The translations under genes were made by a program, and so were the position numbers. The notes under the pieces were generated by a model. It was not told where the DNA came from, ran no database searches, and saw nothing but the letters and a program-made list of their open reading frames with translations. Of a DNA stretch of 64,000 nt, positions 10,720 to 19,380 are shown in pieces (the stretch's first letter is position 1; every line of letters begins with the position of its first letter). The stretch comes from Thermodesulforhabdus norvegica (GTDB lineage: Bacteria; Desulfobacterota; Syntrophobacteria; Syntrophobacterales; Thermodesulforhabdaceae): positions 1 through 64,000 of the forward strand of contig NZ_FOUU01000010.1 in NCBI RefSeq assembly GCF_900114975.1, in the 5' to 3' direction.

Positions 10720-11655
10720 ATGAGAAAGTCTTCCAGAAGCTCTCATCACATAGTGGTGGTCACCGGCTTATCCGGATCCGGTAAATCCACGGCCATCAAA
10801 GCTTTCGAAGATATCGGTTATCTTTGCATAGACAACCTTCCGGTTCCCCTTCTTCCTGCACTGTTAGACCTGTGTGAGGGTGAAATGCCCGACACCAGGA
10901 AAGTGGCCCTGGGTATAGACATAAGAGAACGGACCTTTTTGAAGGCCTACGAAAAAATTTTCAAAGAAATCCAGGAAAAGGGATACAATCTGGAAATATT
11001 GTTCTTCGAAGCATCCGTTGACGTGCTCCAGAGGCGGTACAGTCAGACCAGAAGAATTCATCCTTTAGAACTGTGGGACGGCTACAAAACAGATCGGTCG
11101 GAAAATTCCGGCGAGCATGGAGGAATACGAAGGTCGTTGCTGGAAGCGATAAACAGAGAGAGGGAGCTCCTGAAACCTTTAAGAGACCGAGCCACAAAGG
11201 TGATTGACACATCAGAGCTGACCGTCCATGCCTTAAAACAGATGATCACCACCACCTACCGTCTGGTCCGCGAAGAAGAAGCCATGACGGTACAGGTACT
11301 TTCTTTCGGATTCAAGTACGGGGTACCCCATGATGCCGACATGGTTCTGGACGTAAGATTTTTGCCAAATCCCTTTTTTGTAGAATCTCTCAGACCCCTC
11401 ACAGGTTGCAATCCCGAAGTTCAAACCTGGGTGTTCAGTCATGATGACACACAGGACTTTATAAGGCTCGTTGAGTCGCTACTGGAATTCCTCGTGCCTC
11501 GTTATCTGAAAGAAGGCAGGAGGTATTTCACGATAGCTTTCGGCTGCACCGGCGGGAAGCACAGATCCGTGGTCATGGCAGAGCATTTCTCGTCATGGTT
11601 TCGCAATCGGGGTTTTTACACTCTAACCTTTCACAGAGATGCCGGCAATGAGTAG
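10720..11655 (+). CDS. rapZ: RNase adapter / nucleotide-binding protein RapZ
   Basis: RapZ is a P-loop protein that in E. coli targets the small RNA GlmZ to RNase E in control of amino-sugar synthesis; that role has not been shown in this lineage. The 311-residue protein has Walker A GLSGSGKST near residue 16, the YLCIDNLP block, and the conserved C-terminal domain with GCTGGKHRSV. It starts 3 bases after ptsN and its 3' end overlaps the EIIA(Man) gene. Confidence 0.95.
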   Translation: MRKSSRSSHHIVVVTGLSGSGKSTAIKAFEDIGYLCIDNLPVPLLPALLDLCEGEMPDTRKVALGIDIRERTFLKAYEKIFKEIQEKGYNLEILFFEASVDVLQRRYSQTRRIHPLELWDGYKTDRSENSGEHGGIRRSLLEAINRERELLKPLRDRATKVIDTSELTVHALKQMITTTYRLVREEEAMTVQVLSFGFKYGVPHDADMVLDVRFLPNPFFVESLRPLTGCNPEVQTWVFSHDDTQDFIRLVESLLEFLVPRYLKEGRRYFTIAFGCTGGKHRSVVMAEHFSSWFRNRGFYTLTFHRDAGNE

Positions 11656-12103
11656 TGGTGGGATCAGGCAGGCAAATGCAACGAGCGAAGACAGCAAAGT
11701 CGGCGTTATAGTTGCAACTCACTGCGATCTGGCAAAGGAGCTTTTAAGAGCTGCAAAACTTATTGTGGGTTCTCTGGAAGGATTCTACGCAATCACCATA
11801 ACCCCCGATATGAAAACCGAAGACATTACGGAACTTTTCAGCCGAATGATCAAAGAAGCCGACAGCGGTCGGGGAGTCCTGATACTGACGGATATCTACG
11901 GAGGAACTCCCACCAACATAGCCCTCTCCTTTTCCGGCAATACGGTTGACGTCGTATGCGGGGTAAATCTGCCAATGCTGATAAAGGCTTATAGCTGTCG
12001 AAAACACGGATGTTCGCTGGAGGACATGGCACGCATAGTTCAGGATTACGGTAGAAGCCATATAACCCGGGCAAATGAAATACTGCCTCCCGATGCAGAG
12101 TGA
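11639..12103 (+). CDS. PTS EIIA(Man)-family protein
   Basis: This stand-alone mannose-type EIIA domain of about 150 residues has the phosphoacceptor His28 in VATHCDLAKEL and the LTDIYGGTPTNIA signature. Such single domains next to rapZ are thought to be regulatory phosphocarriers rather than part of a sugar permease; no EIIB, EIIC or EIID is nearby. Two in-frame ATGs (11639 and 11648) both overlap the end of rapZ; the second overlaps its stop region and is slightly more natural, so the N-terminus is uncertain by three residues. Confidence 0.85.
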   Translation: MPAMSSGGIRQANATSEDSKVGVIVATHCDLAKELLRAAKLIVGSLEGFYAITITPDMKTEDITELFSRMIKEADSGRGVLILTDIYGGTPTNIALSFSGNTVDVVCGVNLPMLIKAYSCRKHGCSLEDMARIVQDYGRSHITRANEILPPDAE

Positions 12104-12551
12104 GGAAAAATACAGCATAATCAGAATGATTCCGGAACACATTAAGGCCATAGTATCCATAGAAAAGGAAATACAGTATGAGCCCTGGACGGAAAGCTTA
12201 TTTCTTGCCGAATTGCGACAACCGCAGGCTCTCTGCTTCACTCTAACGGTGCGTGGCTCCATCGCAGGTTATGTTTGTAGTAATATTATCCATGGCGAAC
12301 TGCACGTAAACAACATCGGCATTGCTCCTTCTTTCCAGAATCGGGGTTACGGAACAGGCCTTATGGTGAAACTCCTTGAGGAAGCCCGGGAAAGAGGGGC
12401 AAGGATCGTGCATCTGGAGGTTCGTGAATCGAACTTCTCTGCCCTTCATCTCTATCGGAAGCTTGGCTTCCGTGTAAGAGGGCGACGTCCCGGCTATTAC
12501 TCAACGCCGTCGGGCAAAGAAGACGCAATTCTGATGTCCCTTACCCTTTAG
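12093..12551 (+). CDS. rimI: GNAT N-acetyltransferase, probable RimI-like ribosomal-protein acetyltransferase
   Basis: This 152-residue GNAT protein is predicted to acetylate the N-terminal alanine of ribosomal protein S18 or other N-termini using acetyl-CoA. The acetyl-CoA loop appears as QNRGYGTGLM near residue 82, followed by the LEVRESNFSALHLYRKLGF block typical of RimI. I place the start at the ATG 12093, which overlaps the end of the EIIA gene; a longer start at 12075 would add six residues. It is the last gene of the pyrG-rimI run and is followed by a weak terminator-like hairpin. Confidence 0.8.
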   Translation: MQSEEKYSIIRMIPEHIKAIVSIEKEIQYEPWTESLFLAELRQPQALCFTLTVRGSIAGYVCSNIIHGELHVNNIGIAPSFQNRGYGTGLMVKLLEEARERGARIVHLEVRESNFSALHLYRKLGFRVRGRRPGYYSTPSGKEDAILMSLTL

Positions 12552-12558
12552 TTATTGC

Positions 12559-12584
12559 AGCACCGAGAAGTGTGCTTATTTTTT
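12559..12584 (+). terminator. Weak terminator-like hairpin after rimI
   Basis: A 5-bp stem (AGCAC 12559-12563, GTGCT 12572-12576) is followed by TATTTTTT. The stem is short, but its position between rimI and the next transcription unit fits a terminator. Confidence 0.4.
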
Positions 12585-12691
12585 CAAGGGGGAGTTTTTT
12601 CGGGAATTATCATTTCACGTGATATGTCCTTTTGAGGAAGTTATACTTGATTGATAAGCTTGTCCTGAAATAATGTCGGAGGGCTATAATT

Positions 12692-15600
12692 ATGCAGCTT
12701 TCCAGAGAACCGGTTAATTCTCAGGCCCTTAAGATTCATCTGGAGCTTACCCGGAGTGTACCCGTAAAAATAAAACCCGTTTTTATGATTCTGAAAGAAG
12801 TGGTTTCGGGCTTCAGAGGCAAGGAAGCCGAAGCGGAAGAACTTCTCCAGGAATATCACCACAAATACGCAAACTGGCAGGTGGTTGTCGATGAGGCATG
12901 GCGATATACCGTTTCAAACATTAGCCTTATAGAAAAGCATCCCCTCAGAGGGCGTATTGTATTTCTCATTGCCCTCATGCTGTGGGATTCTTTTGTAAAT
13001 TCTTTAAGGGCCGATACAAAGGCCCATGCGATGGACAGATTTCTGGCCTTCTGGCTTAAAATGCTCGAACGTTTCGGTTCAGACTTCGGCCGCCCCGTAC
13101 CCGACAAAGCTCCTGAAATTGCAAGTTTGGATCTCCACGTAGAACAACTGGACGAAATCCACGAAGGAATTCTGAGGCATTTTCTTATAAAGCTTGTGAA
13201 TCTTGACGAAGAAAATTTTGAATACCTCCTCAGGAGCTATTATTCCGTAAAGTCACTGGCCAATTCTCTCCTTAAGGTCTGGCATTCGGATTCCTCTTTT
13301 GTCGAGCTTCGTTCTCTTATGAACAGAATATTCAAGACTACTTACGATTTGTGGCTGTCCGTAGAAGACCCGTGCAAATGGCTAACCAGAACCTGCGATG
13401 GAGTCGGAAAAGAGTTCCTCGCTCGAAGTCTCGAGCATTGCAGCCCCATCAGCCATAAAAGCTTTTCAAGACACAGGACACAACTCGAGACCATTGCAGA
13501 AATCGATAACCCAAGAGAAGCGGTTGTAAAATTGCTGGAGCTTCCGGATCATCGGGACATAGTGAAGTATTACTCAAAACTGCCCGACATGCTTAAGCTG
13601 CACTCCGATGATGGTCTCGGGCGACGCTTGAGTATGCTTATGAGGTTGAAGATCCTGCAGACCCCGGGCCTTGAGTCGATCCATGAGGAGACTCTCAGAA
13701 GCATAAACCAGGAACTATCGCGATGGCTCAAAGACCAGAAAAACGACGATCTTTACGAAAGCGTGGACATGCTTCTGACTGCACTCGAGGAAGCGGTTGC
13801 GGCCCATCCAAAGGCGACCCTTCAGTGTCTTCATACGATCGGACTTGAAATAGTAAAGAGCGGAAATAAACAGCTTATCGATTCTTTCATAGAACGATTG
13901 ATTTCCATGGGATTCCAGACGGCCCGGGTACAGGGCGTGAGCGATTACTGGCAGGTCAAGGTCAATGAAGCTCATCTTCTCAATATCAGAGTGTGGCTGG
14001 ATCTGATAAAACAGGATCCTCAAAAAATGAGAAACCTGCTTTCTGCACTGATCGTCTATCTTTCACTTACCGGAACCTGCATCAGAGACACCGATTTGTT
14101 CCAGAGAGACATAAGCGAATTACTTCATGCACCGATTGCACCCGTCTATAACCTGGTAAAACAGCTGGCAAAGCTCTTCCCCGTATACTTTAACGAGATC
14201 GGAGCCGAAGGGCTTCTTCGAAACGTATCAACGGAAGTTGATGAAATTTACGGACGTGGAGACCCTCTTATTCACTTCCTCAGGAAGCAGAGTCATGTGG
14301 AAAGCAACAACCTTACGGTGCCCTTTATTGAAAACATCTTCCGCTTCTGGATTACGCTTAACAAGGAACACATAAAGCCCTTTCTGCCCGCTCACATTTA
14401 TGAACAAATCGATCCAGATCACGCCTTCGTTCAGGGACCACACAGGCTTTTAAAGGCACTTCAGGATAACGACCTTCTGTACGATGTTGAGGATCTGCTG
14501 GAGGCGTCGTCGGAAAAAGTAGAGTCGGTATTTAATTCCGTATCCGATGTAACTGATGCAGAGAAGAAGCGAACAGGTCTGATGATCCGCTTTTATCAAC
14601 TCCTCAAGGAAAAGTATGCACTCTCGGCGAAAGACATAAGGGAACATCTGAACAGAGGAGCTCAACTGGGCCTTCCCGACCCGTCTGCAGTTTTGAAAGC
14701 ACTGGATGGGAATGATCCAATAGAGAAACTCGAAGCAATACTCGACTATCTTCGAAAGCTTCAGGAAATCATTCTGAAACCTTCAAAAATGGAAATTCAG
14801 GAAAATATATACCTGAAGCGGCATATAGCCGTAGATATCCCCTCAATGTACGGTTCTTACCACGAGAAGAAGTTCGACGCGCTGGGGCTCACTTTCAGGC
14901 TGGAAAATCTTGCAAACCTTCTTTTCGAAGAAATAATTCAGTCAATAGATCTGAGTTTCATCACCAGGGCCACCTTCTCAAGGATCGTGAAATTCATCCC
15001 CCTGTTTTTGAAGGCTCTGAACCTGGAGGGAATACATTCGGTTCAGCTTCAACGGTATCAGGAACTTTTCGAAAAGGCTTTACAGATCAGAAGATTTACC
15101 CATTCCCAGTTTATGGATATATTCAGAGGCTTTTCGGAATCGATTAACCAGATCATACACACTTATTACCACGTAATCCATGAGCCCAATCTGAATCTGG
15201 CAATAAAAAAATTGAAAGATGATGAGTACCTTCCCAAATTCGCCCGGATCGTGGAATGTGCCAATCCGGCAGAAAAAATCCAGATGATATCCGAGACATT
15301 TCTGAGAGATCTGGTGGCCCGTACTTTCGGCTTACAGTATTTTGATAATTTTGTGACCAATATCGTCGTGACCCTCTCTCATCAGAAGGCCACCTTTGTG
15401 GGCGAAGACCTCGACCTGCTTCTGAGCTACGAACCCGAGAAAACCATTTCCTGGATATACGACCCCACACCCCAGACCTTTGATCTAATACATCTGGGCA
15501 ACAAAGGTTATAACCTTGCGGTGCTTCACTCCGCAGGCATAAATGTGCCTCCCGGCTTCATCATAACGACGGAATATTTCAGGTGCAGACGGGTAGTCGA

Positions 15601-16972
15601 TCGGTTCCCGGAATCACGCAAGGACTTTGAAGCCAGGGTTATGTCTTTTATGCACAGGCTCGAGAAAGAAACCGGCAGGTGTTTTGGATGTCCGACCAAT
15701 ACACTGCTCGTCTCCGTCCGTAGCGGTGCCGCTATGTCCATGCCCGGAATGATGACCACCTTTCTTAACGTTGGCATAAACGAGGAAATAGTGGAAGGGC
15801 TTATAGATCAGACGGGACAGGCTTGGTTCGCATGGGATAATTACAGAAGATTTATACAATCCTGGGGCATGTCCTTCGGAATGCCCCGTGATGCTTTTGA
15901 CGAAATAATGAGATTTTACAAGAAGAAATGCGGCGTTACCTATAAGCGGGAATTCTCGCCTGAACAGATCCGCACAGTAGCCCGTGCATACAGGGACGAA
16001 CTTCGCAAAAACGGCGTGGATCTGACAGATAACCCTCGAGAGCAACTTTTCACGTCCATAAGACAGGTCATCGAATCCTGGTATTCGCCAAAGGCCAAAA
16101 CCTATAGGCAGATTATGGGCATCTCCGACAACTGGGGTACCGCCGTGACCGTACAGACGATGATCTTCGGCAATCTGGACACCCGCTCGGGTGCCGGTGT
16201 TATGTTCACTCACGATCCCTGGACGGCAGAGGACATTATAGATCCCAACGGCGATTTCACCCTCGGAAACCAGGGCGAAGATGTCGTGGGCGGACTGGTC
16301 AAAACCCTGCCGATTTCCGAAAAACAGAGGCTCAAAGAGGTAGAGCCCCGTGAAGCTTCTCTGGAAATGCTCTTTCCTCGCATTTACAGAAGGCTTGTGG
16401 AAATAGCCGAGAAGCTCGTTTACGAACAGCACTGGGGGCCTCAGGAAATAGAGTTCACCTTCCAGGGAGACAGCGAAGATTCTCTGTACATTCTTCAGAG
16501 CCGGAACATGTCCCCAAGAATTCACCGCCGCTATCGAGTCTTCGTTCCAACCCCCGATCTCGAAGCCAGCTATCTTGCGAGCGGCATAGGGGTCAGCGGA
16601 GGGGCACTCTGCGGGCGAGTTGCCTTCGATGTCGAATCCATAGAAGAACTTCGCAGAACTTACCCCAACGATTACATAATACTCATAAGATCAGATACTG
16701 TACCGGACGACATAAAGGAAATATCCCTTGCCGACGGAATTCTTACGGGAAAGGGAGGTGCCACGTCTCATGCAGCCATAGTCGCTCACAGGCTCGGTAA
16801 AACCTGCGTGGTCGGATGTAGCAAAATGACCGTATGGGAATCTCAGCGCAGATGCGAAATCAACGGGTATCAAATAAAAACCGGCGACATACTGGGATTG
16901 GACGGAAGAAGCGGAGCTATTTACAAAGGGTTCCACGAAACAAGGTGGATGGACGTTGAAACCAGCGAGTAA
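12692..16972 (+). CDS. PPDK-like dikinase: ATP-binding and phosphohistidine domains, large novel N-terminus, no PEP barrel
   Basis: This is a 1426-residue protein. Residues about 1-920 form a helical region I do not recognise. From about 930 it matches the nucleotide-binding half of pyruvate phosphate dikinase: GNKGYNL (936), SVRSGAAMSMPGMM (about 1010), GTAVTVQTMIFGN, GNQGEDVVGG and EIEFTFQ. The swivelling phosphohistidine domain follows, with GGATSHAAIVAH and catalytic His1360. The protein then ends, so the C-terminal PEP/pyruvate-binding barrel of PPDK is absent. It should be able to form a pyrophosphoryl- or phosphoryl-histidine from ATP, but the acceptor is unknown. GGAGG lies 9 bases before the ATG. 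It is followed after 15 bases by a GAPDH paralogue and the lower-glycolysis genes. Confidence 0.85.
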   Translation: MQLSREPVNSQALKIHLELTRSVPVKIKPVFMILKEVVSGFRGKEAEAEELLQEYHHKYANWQVVVDEAWRYTVSNISLIEKHPLRGRIVFLIALMLWDSFVNSLRADTKAHAMDRFLAFWLKMLERFGSDFGRPVPDKAPEIASLDLHVEQLDEIHEGILRHFLIKLVNLDEENFEYLLRSYYSVKSLANSLLKVWHSDSSFVELRSLMNRIFKTTYDLWLSVEDPCKWLTRTCDGVGKEFLARSLEHCSPISHKSFSRHRTQLETIAEIDNPREAVVKLLELPDHRDIVKYYSKLPDMLKLHSDDGLGRRLSMLMRLKILQTPGLESIHEETLRSINQELSRWLKDQKNDDLYESVDMLLTALEEAVAAHPKATLQCLHTIGLEIVKSGNKQLIDSFIERLISMGFQTARVQGVSDYWQVKVNEAHLLNIRVWLDLIKQDPQKMRNLLSALIVYLSLTGTCIRDTDLFQRDISELLHAPIAPVYNLVKQLAKLFPVYFNEIGAEGLLRNVSTEVDEIYGRGDPLIHFLRKQSHVESNNLTVPFIENIFRFWITLNKEHIKPFLPAHIYEQIDPDHAFVQGPHRLLKALQDNDLLYDVEDLLEASSEKVESVFNSVSDVTDAEKKRTGLMIRFYQLLKEKYALSAKDIREHLNRGAQLGLPDPSAVLKALDGNDPIEKLEAILDYLRKLQEIILKPSKMEIQENIYLKRHIAVDIPSMYGSYHEKKFDALGLTFRLENLANLLFEEIIQSIDLSFITRATFSRIVKFIPLFLKALNLEGIHSVQLQRYQELFEKALQIRRFTHSQFMDIFRGFSESINQIIHTYYHVIHEPNLNLAIKKLKDDEYLPKFARIVECANPAEKIQMISETFLRDLVARTFGLQYFDNFVTNIVVTLSHQKATFVGEDLDLLLSYEPEKTISWIYDPTPQTFDLIHLGNKGYNLAVLHSAGINVPPGFIITTEYFRCRRVVDRFPESRKDFEARVMSFMHRLEKETGRCFGCPTNTLLVSVRSGAAMSMPGMMTTFLNVGINEEIVEGLIDQTGQAWFAWDNYRRFIQSWGMSFGMPRDAFDEIMRFYKKKCGVTYKREFSPEQIRTVARAYRDELRKNGVDLTDNPREQLFTSIRQVIESWYSPKAKTYRQIMGISDNWGTAVTVQTMIFGNLDTRSGAGVMFTHDPWTAEDIIDPNGDFTLGNQGEDVVGGLVKTLPISEKQRLKEVEPREASLEMLFPRIYRRLVEIAEKLVYEQHWGPQEIEFTFQGDSEDSLYILQSRNMSPRIHRRYRVFVPTPDLEASYLASGIGVSGGALCGRVAFDVESIEELRRTYPNDYIILIRSDTVPDDIKEISLADGILTGKGGATSHAAIVAHRLGKTCVVGCSKMTVWESQRRCEINGYQIKTGDILGLDGRSGAIYKGFHETRWMDVETSE

Positions 16973-16987
16973 GGGAGGTCTGGCAAT

Positions 16988-18310
16988 ATGGGTGGTGAAG
17001 ATAAGTTCGTACCCCAGAAGCTTGGGATTAACGGTTTAGGACGAATTGGAAAGTTAACACTATGGCACCATGCAGAACGCCAATATTTTTCAGAACTTGT
17101 CGTCAACATAGGGAGACAGGCGGGTACAGGCCTTGAAGACATTGCTCACTTTATAGAAAAGGACTCCACCTACGGCGCTCTTCACACCTTTCTTTACGGT
17201 TGTCGAGCCAATCGGGTTATCGAAGAAATCAACGACCGTGAAGGCACGATGCGGGTAAACGGCGTCAAAGTCAAAATTCTAAGGCAACACCGCAATCCTG
17301 CTGACATAGGCTGGAAAGATCACGGGGTGGAACTGGTTGTTGACTGCACAGGTGCTTTTCTGGATCCCACGGTGCCGGAAAACGACTCCAAGGGTTCGGT
17401 CAGAGGCCATCTGGCTGCGGGGGCACGCAAGGTAATCGTTTCTGCTCCTTTCAAGATCAAGGATAAGAGTAAATCGATTCCCGAAGACTCTATTACCTGT
17501 GTGAAGGGTATAAACGACTCCGCCTACGACCCCAAAAAGCACGTTATAATTTCGGCGGCATCCTGTACAACAACCTGTCTTGCCTACATGATGAAGCCTC
17601 TACTTGACTACTTCGGTCCCCAGAGAATCCTCTCTGCATCCATGGCTACCGTTCACGCGCAAACGCCTTCCCAGCCTGTTTTAGACCGTCTTCCCAAGGC
17701 GGGTGCAACGGATCTTCGCAAAAATCGCGCCGTCGCCAACAACATAATCCTGACCACTACAGGGGCCGCCAAAGCTCTGGCTCTGGTCATTCCCGAAATG
17801 AAAAACATTGGATTTATTGCCGAGTCGGTCAGAGTTCCGATTACGACCGGCTCTCTGATCATTCTCGTGGTTCTCATACAGGACGAAAGCTTTTCCAATC
17901 CCGTCAACAGGGAATTAATAAACAGCATCTACAGAGACGCCGCAAAGAATTATCCTGAAGGTTACCTGATCTATTCTGAGGAACAGAACGTATCGTCGGA
18001 CATAATCGGGGTACCGAGAGCCGCCGCAATTATAGAGGCTCATGAAACTCACACAAGAACCGCTGCGGTAAGGTTTGACCTGCAACAGGTCGTGAAGGCC
18101 ATTGCGTCGGCACCTATCAACTCAAGCGGAGAAAGTGTAAGTGCCGAGTCCCTCAAAAAGGCTCTCCTCTCTCTTCAGGATGCAGGCCACAGCGTTTTGC
18201 AGATTCCCGTGACTCAGGCCGTAATTTACGGATGGTATGACAACGAACTCGGAAGCTACACCAATATGCTTGGCGATCTTACTGTGAGTATCGCCAAAAG
18301 CCTTGATTAA
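16988..18310 (+). CDS. Divergent glyceraldehyde-3-phosphate dehydrogenase-like protein
   Basis: This 440-residue GAPDH paralogue is about 100 residues longer than the classical enzyme. It keeps the Rossmann start GINGLGRIGK, the catalytic cysteine (Cys193) in SCTTTC and the active-site histidine in MATVHAQ, but the near-invariant Asn of SCTTNC is Thr here. Extra residues lie in the N-terminal half and near the C-terminus. Catalysis on a phosphorylated aldehyde is plausible; the exact substrate or a non-enzymatic role is not known. A strong GGGAGG ribosome site precedes it. It sits between the PPDK-like gene and the canonical gap gene, in the same direction and with short gaps, so it is probably coexpressed with both. 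Confidence 0.8.
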   Translation: MGGEDKFVPQKLGINGLGRIGKLTLWHHAERQYFSELVVNIGRQAGTGLEDIAHFIEKDSTYGALHTFLYGCRANRVIEEINDREGTMRVNGVKVKILRQHRNPADIGWKDHGVELVVDCTGAFLDPTVPENDSKGSVRGHLAAGARKVIVSAPFKIKDKSKSIPEDSITCVKGINDSAYDPKKHVIISAASCTTTCLAYMMKPLLDYFGPQRILSASMATVHAQTPSQPVLDRLPKAGATDLRKNRAVANNIILTTTGAAKALALVIPEMKNIGFIAESVRVPITTGSLIILVVLIQDESFSNPVNRELINSIYRDAAKNYPEGYLIYSEEQNVSSDIIGVPRAAAIIEAHETHTRTAAVRFDLQQVVKAIASAPINSSGESVSAESLKKALLSLQDAGHSVLQIPVTQAVIYGWYDNELGSYTNMLGDLTVSIAKSLD

Positions 18311-18340
18311 GCCTAAACCCTAAACCATAGGAGGTCCACC

Positions 18341-19351
18341 ATGGCCGTCCGCGTTGCCATCAACGGCTTCGGTCGCATTGGAAGAATGATTTTTAGAGCA
18401 AACCTGGAACGAAAGGAACCCCTTGAAGTCGTGGCTCTGAACGACCTTGGGAGTCCTGAAGAACTGGCCTACCTGCTCAAGTACGACTCGGTACACGGAA
18501 CCATACACAACGAAATTTCTGCAGAGGGAGAGTATCTGGTTGTTGACGGCAAAAAGTATCGATGTTGCCAGGTGGCAAACCCTGCCGACGCTCCCTGGAA
18601 AGATCTGGGGGTGGATATAGTGCTTGAGACGAGCGGCCGATTCAGGGACAGAGACTCTGCTCAGAAACACATTGACGCCGGGGCAAAAAAAGTCATCGTA
18701 GGCGCTCCCGGCAAGAAAATGGACGCCACCTTCGTTATGGGTGTAAACCACGAAGAGTACGATCCCAGAAACCACCACATAGTTTCGAACGCTTCCTGCA
18801 CGACCAATTGCCTTGCACCGATCGTAAGAGTCCTTCACGATCACTTCGGGATCGTCCACGGATTGATGACCACGGTACATTCCTACACGATGGATCAAAG
18901 GTTGCTGGATGCCCTGCACAAAGACCGAAGGCGTGCCAGGGCGGCGGCTCTCTCCATGGTCCCGACAACAACGGGTGCGGCAGTTGCTGTCGCCGAAGTC
19001 ATTCCCGAGCTCAAAGGGCGATTGGACGGATTGGCAATCCGTGTGCCTACACCAAATGTGTCGTTGGTCGATTTCGTCTGCGAGGTGGAAAAGGAAACGA
19101 GTGTCGAAGAGGTAAACCAGGCACTGGAAGCAGCCTCCCAGGGTCCACTCAAGGGCATCCTGCACGTTGAAAAAGAGGAGCTGGTTTCCTGCGACTTCAA
19201 TCACTCCACCTTCTCGTCCATCGTGGACGCCGCTCTTACGAGGGTAATCGACGGAAAACTGGTCAAGGTCATGAGCTGGTACGATAACGAATTCGGATAT
19301 TCCAACCGGATGATAGATCTGGCATTGCACATGGGAAAGGATCTTGAGTAG
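18341..19351 (+). CDS. gap: Glyceraldehyde-3-phosphate dehydrogenase, type I
   Basis: This is the canonical phosphorylating GAPDH of 336 residues, interconverting glyceraldehyde 3-phosphate and 1,3-bisphosphoglycerate with NAD(P). It has INGFGRIGR at the N-terminus, catalytic Cys153 in SNASCTTNCLAP, the active-site His in TTVHSYT, and the WYDNEFGYSNRM C-terminal block. A strong TAGGAGGT ribosome site lies 5 bases before the ATG. It is followed by pgk and tpiA, so three consecutive triose-phosphate steps share one region. Confidence 0.97.
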   Translation: MAVRVAINGFGRIGRMIFRANLERKEPLEVVALNDLGSPEELAYLLKYDSVHGTIHNEISAEGEYLVVDGKKYRCCQVANPADAPWKDLGVDIVLETSGRFRDRDSAQKHIDAGAKKVIVGAPGKKMDATFVMGVNHEEYDPRNHHIVSNASCTTNCLAPIVRVLHDHFGIVHGLMTTVHSYTMDQRLLDALHKDRRRARAAALSMVPTTTGAAVAVAEVIPELKGRLDGLAIRVPTPNVSLVDFVCEVEKETSVEEVNQALEAASQGPLKGILHVEKEELVSCDFNHSTFSSIVDAALTRVIDGKLVKVMSWYDNEFGYSNRMIDLALHMGKDLE

Positions 19352-19380
19352 TTGTCCATCGGAAAGATGGAGGATGCGAA

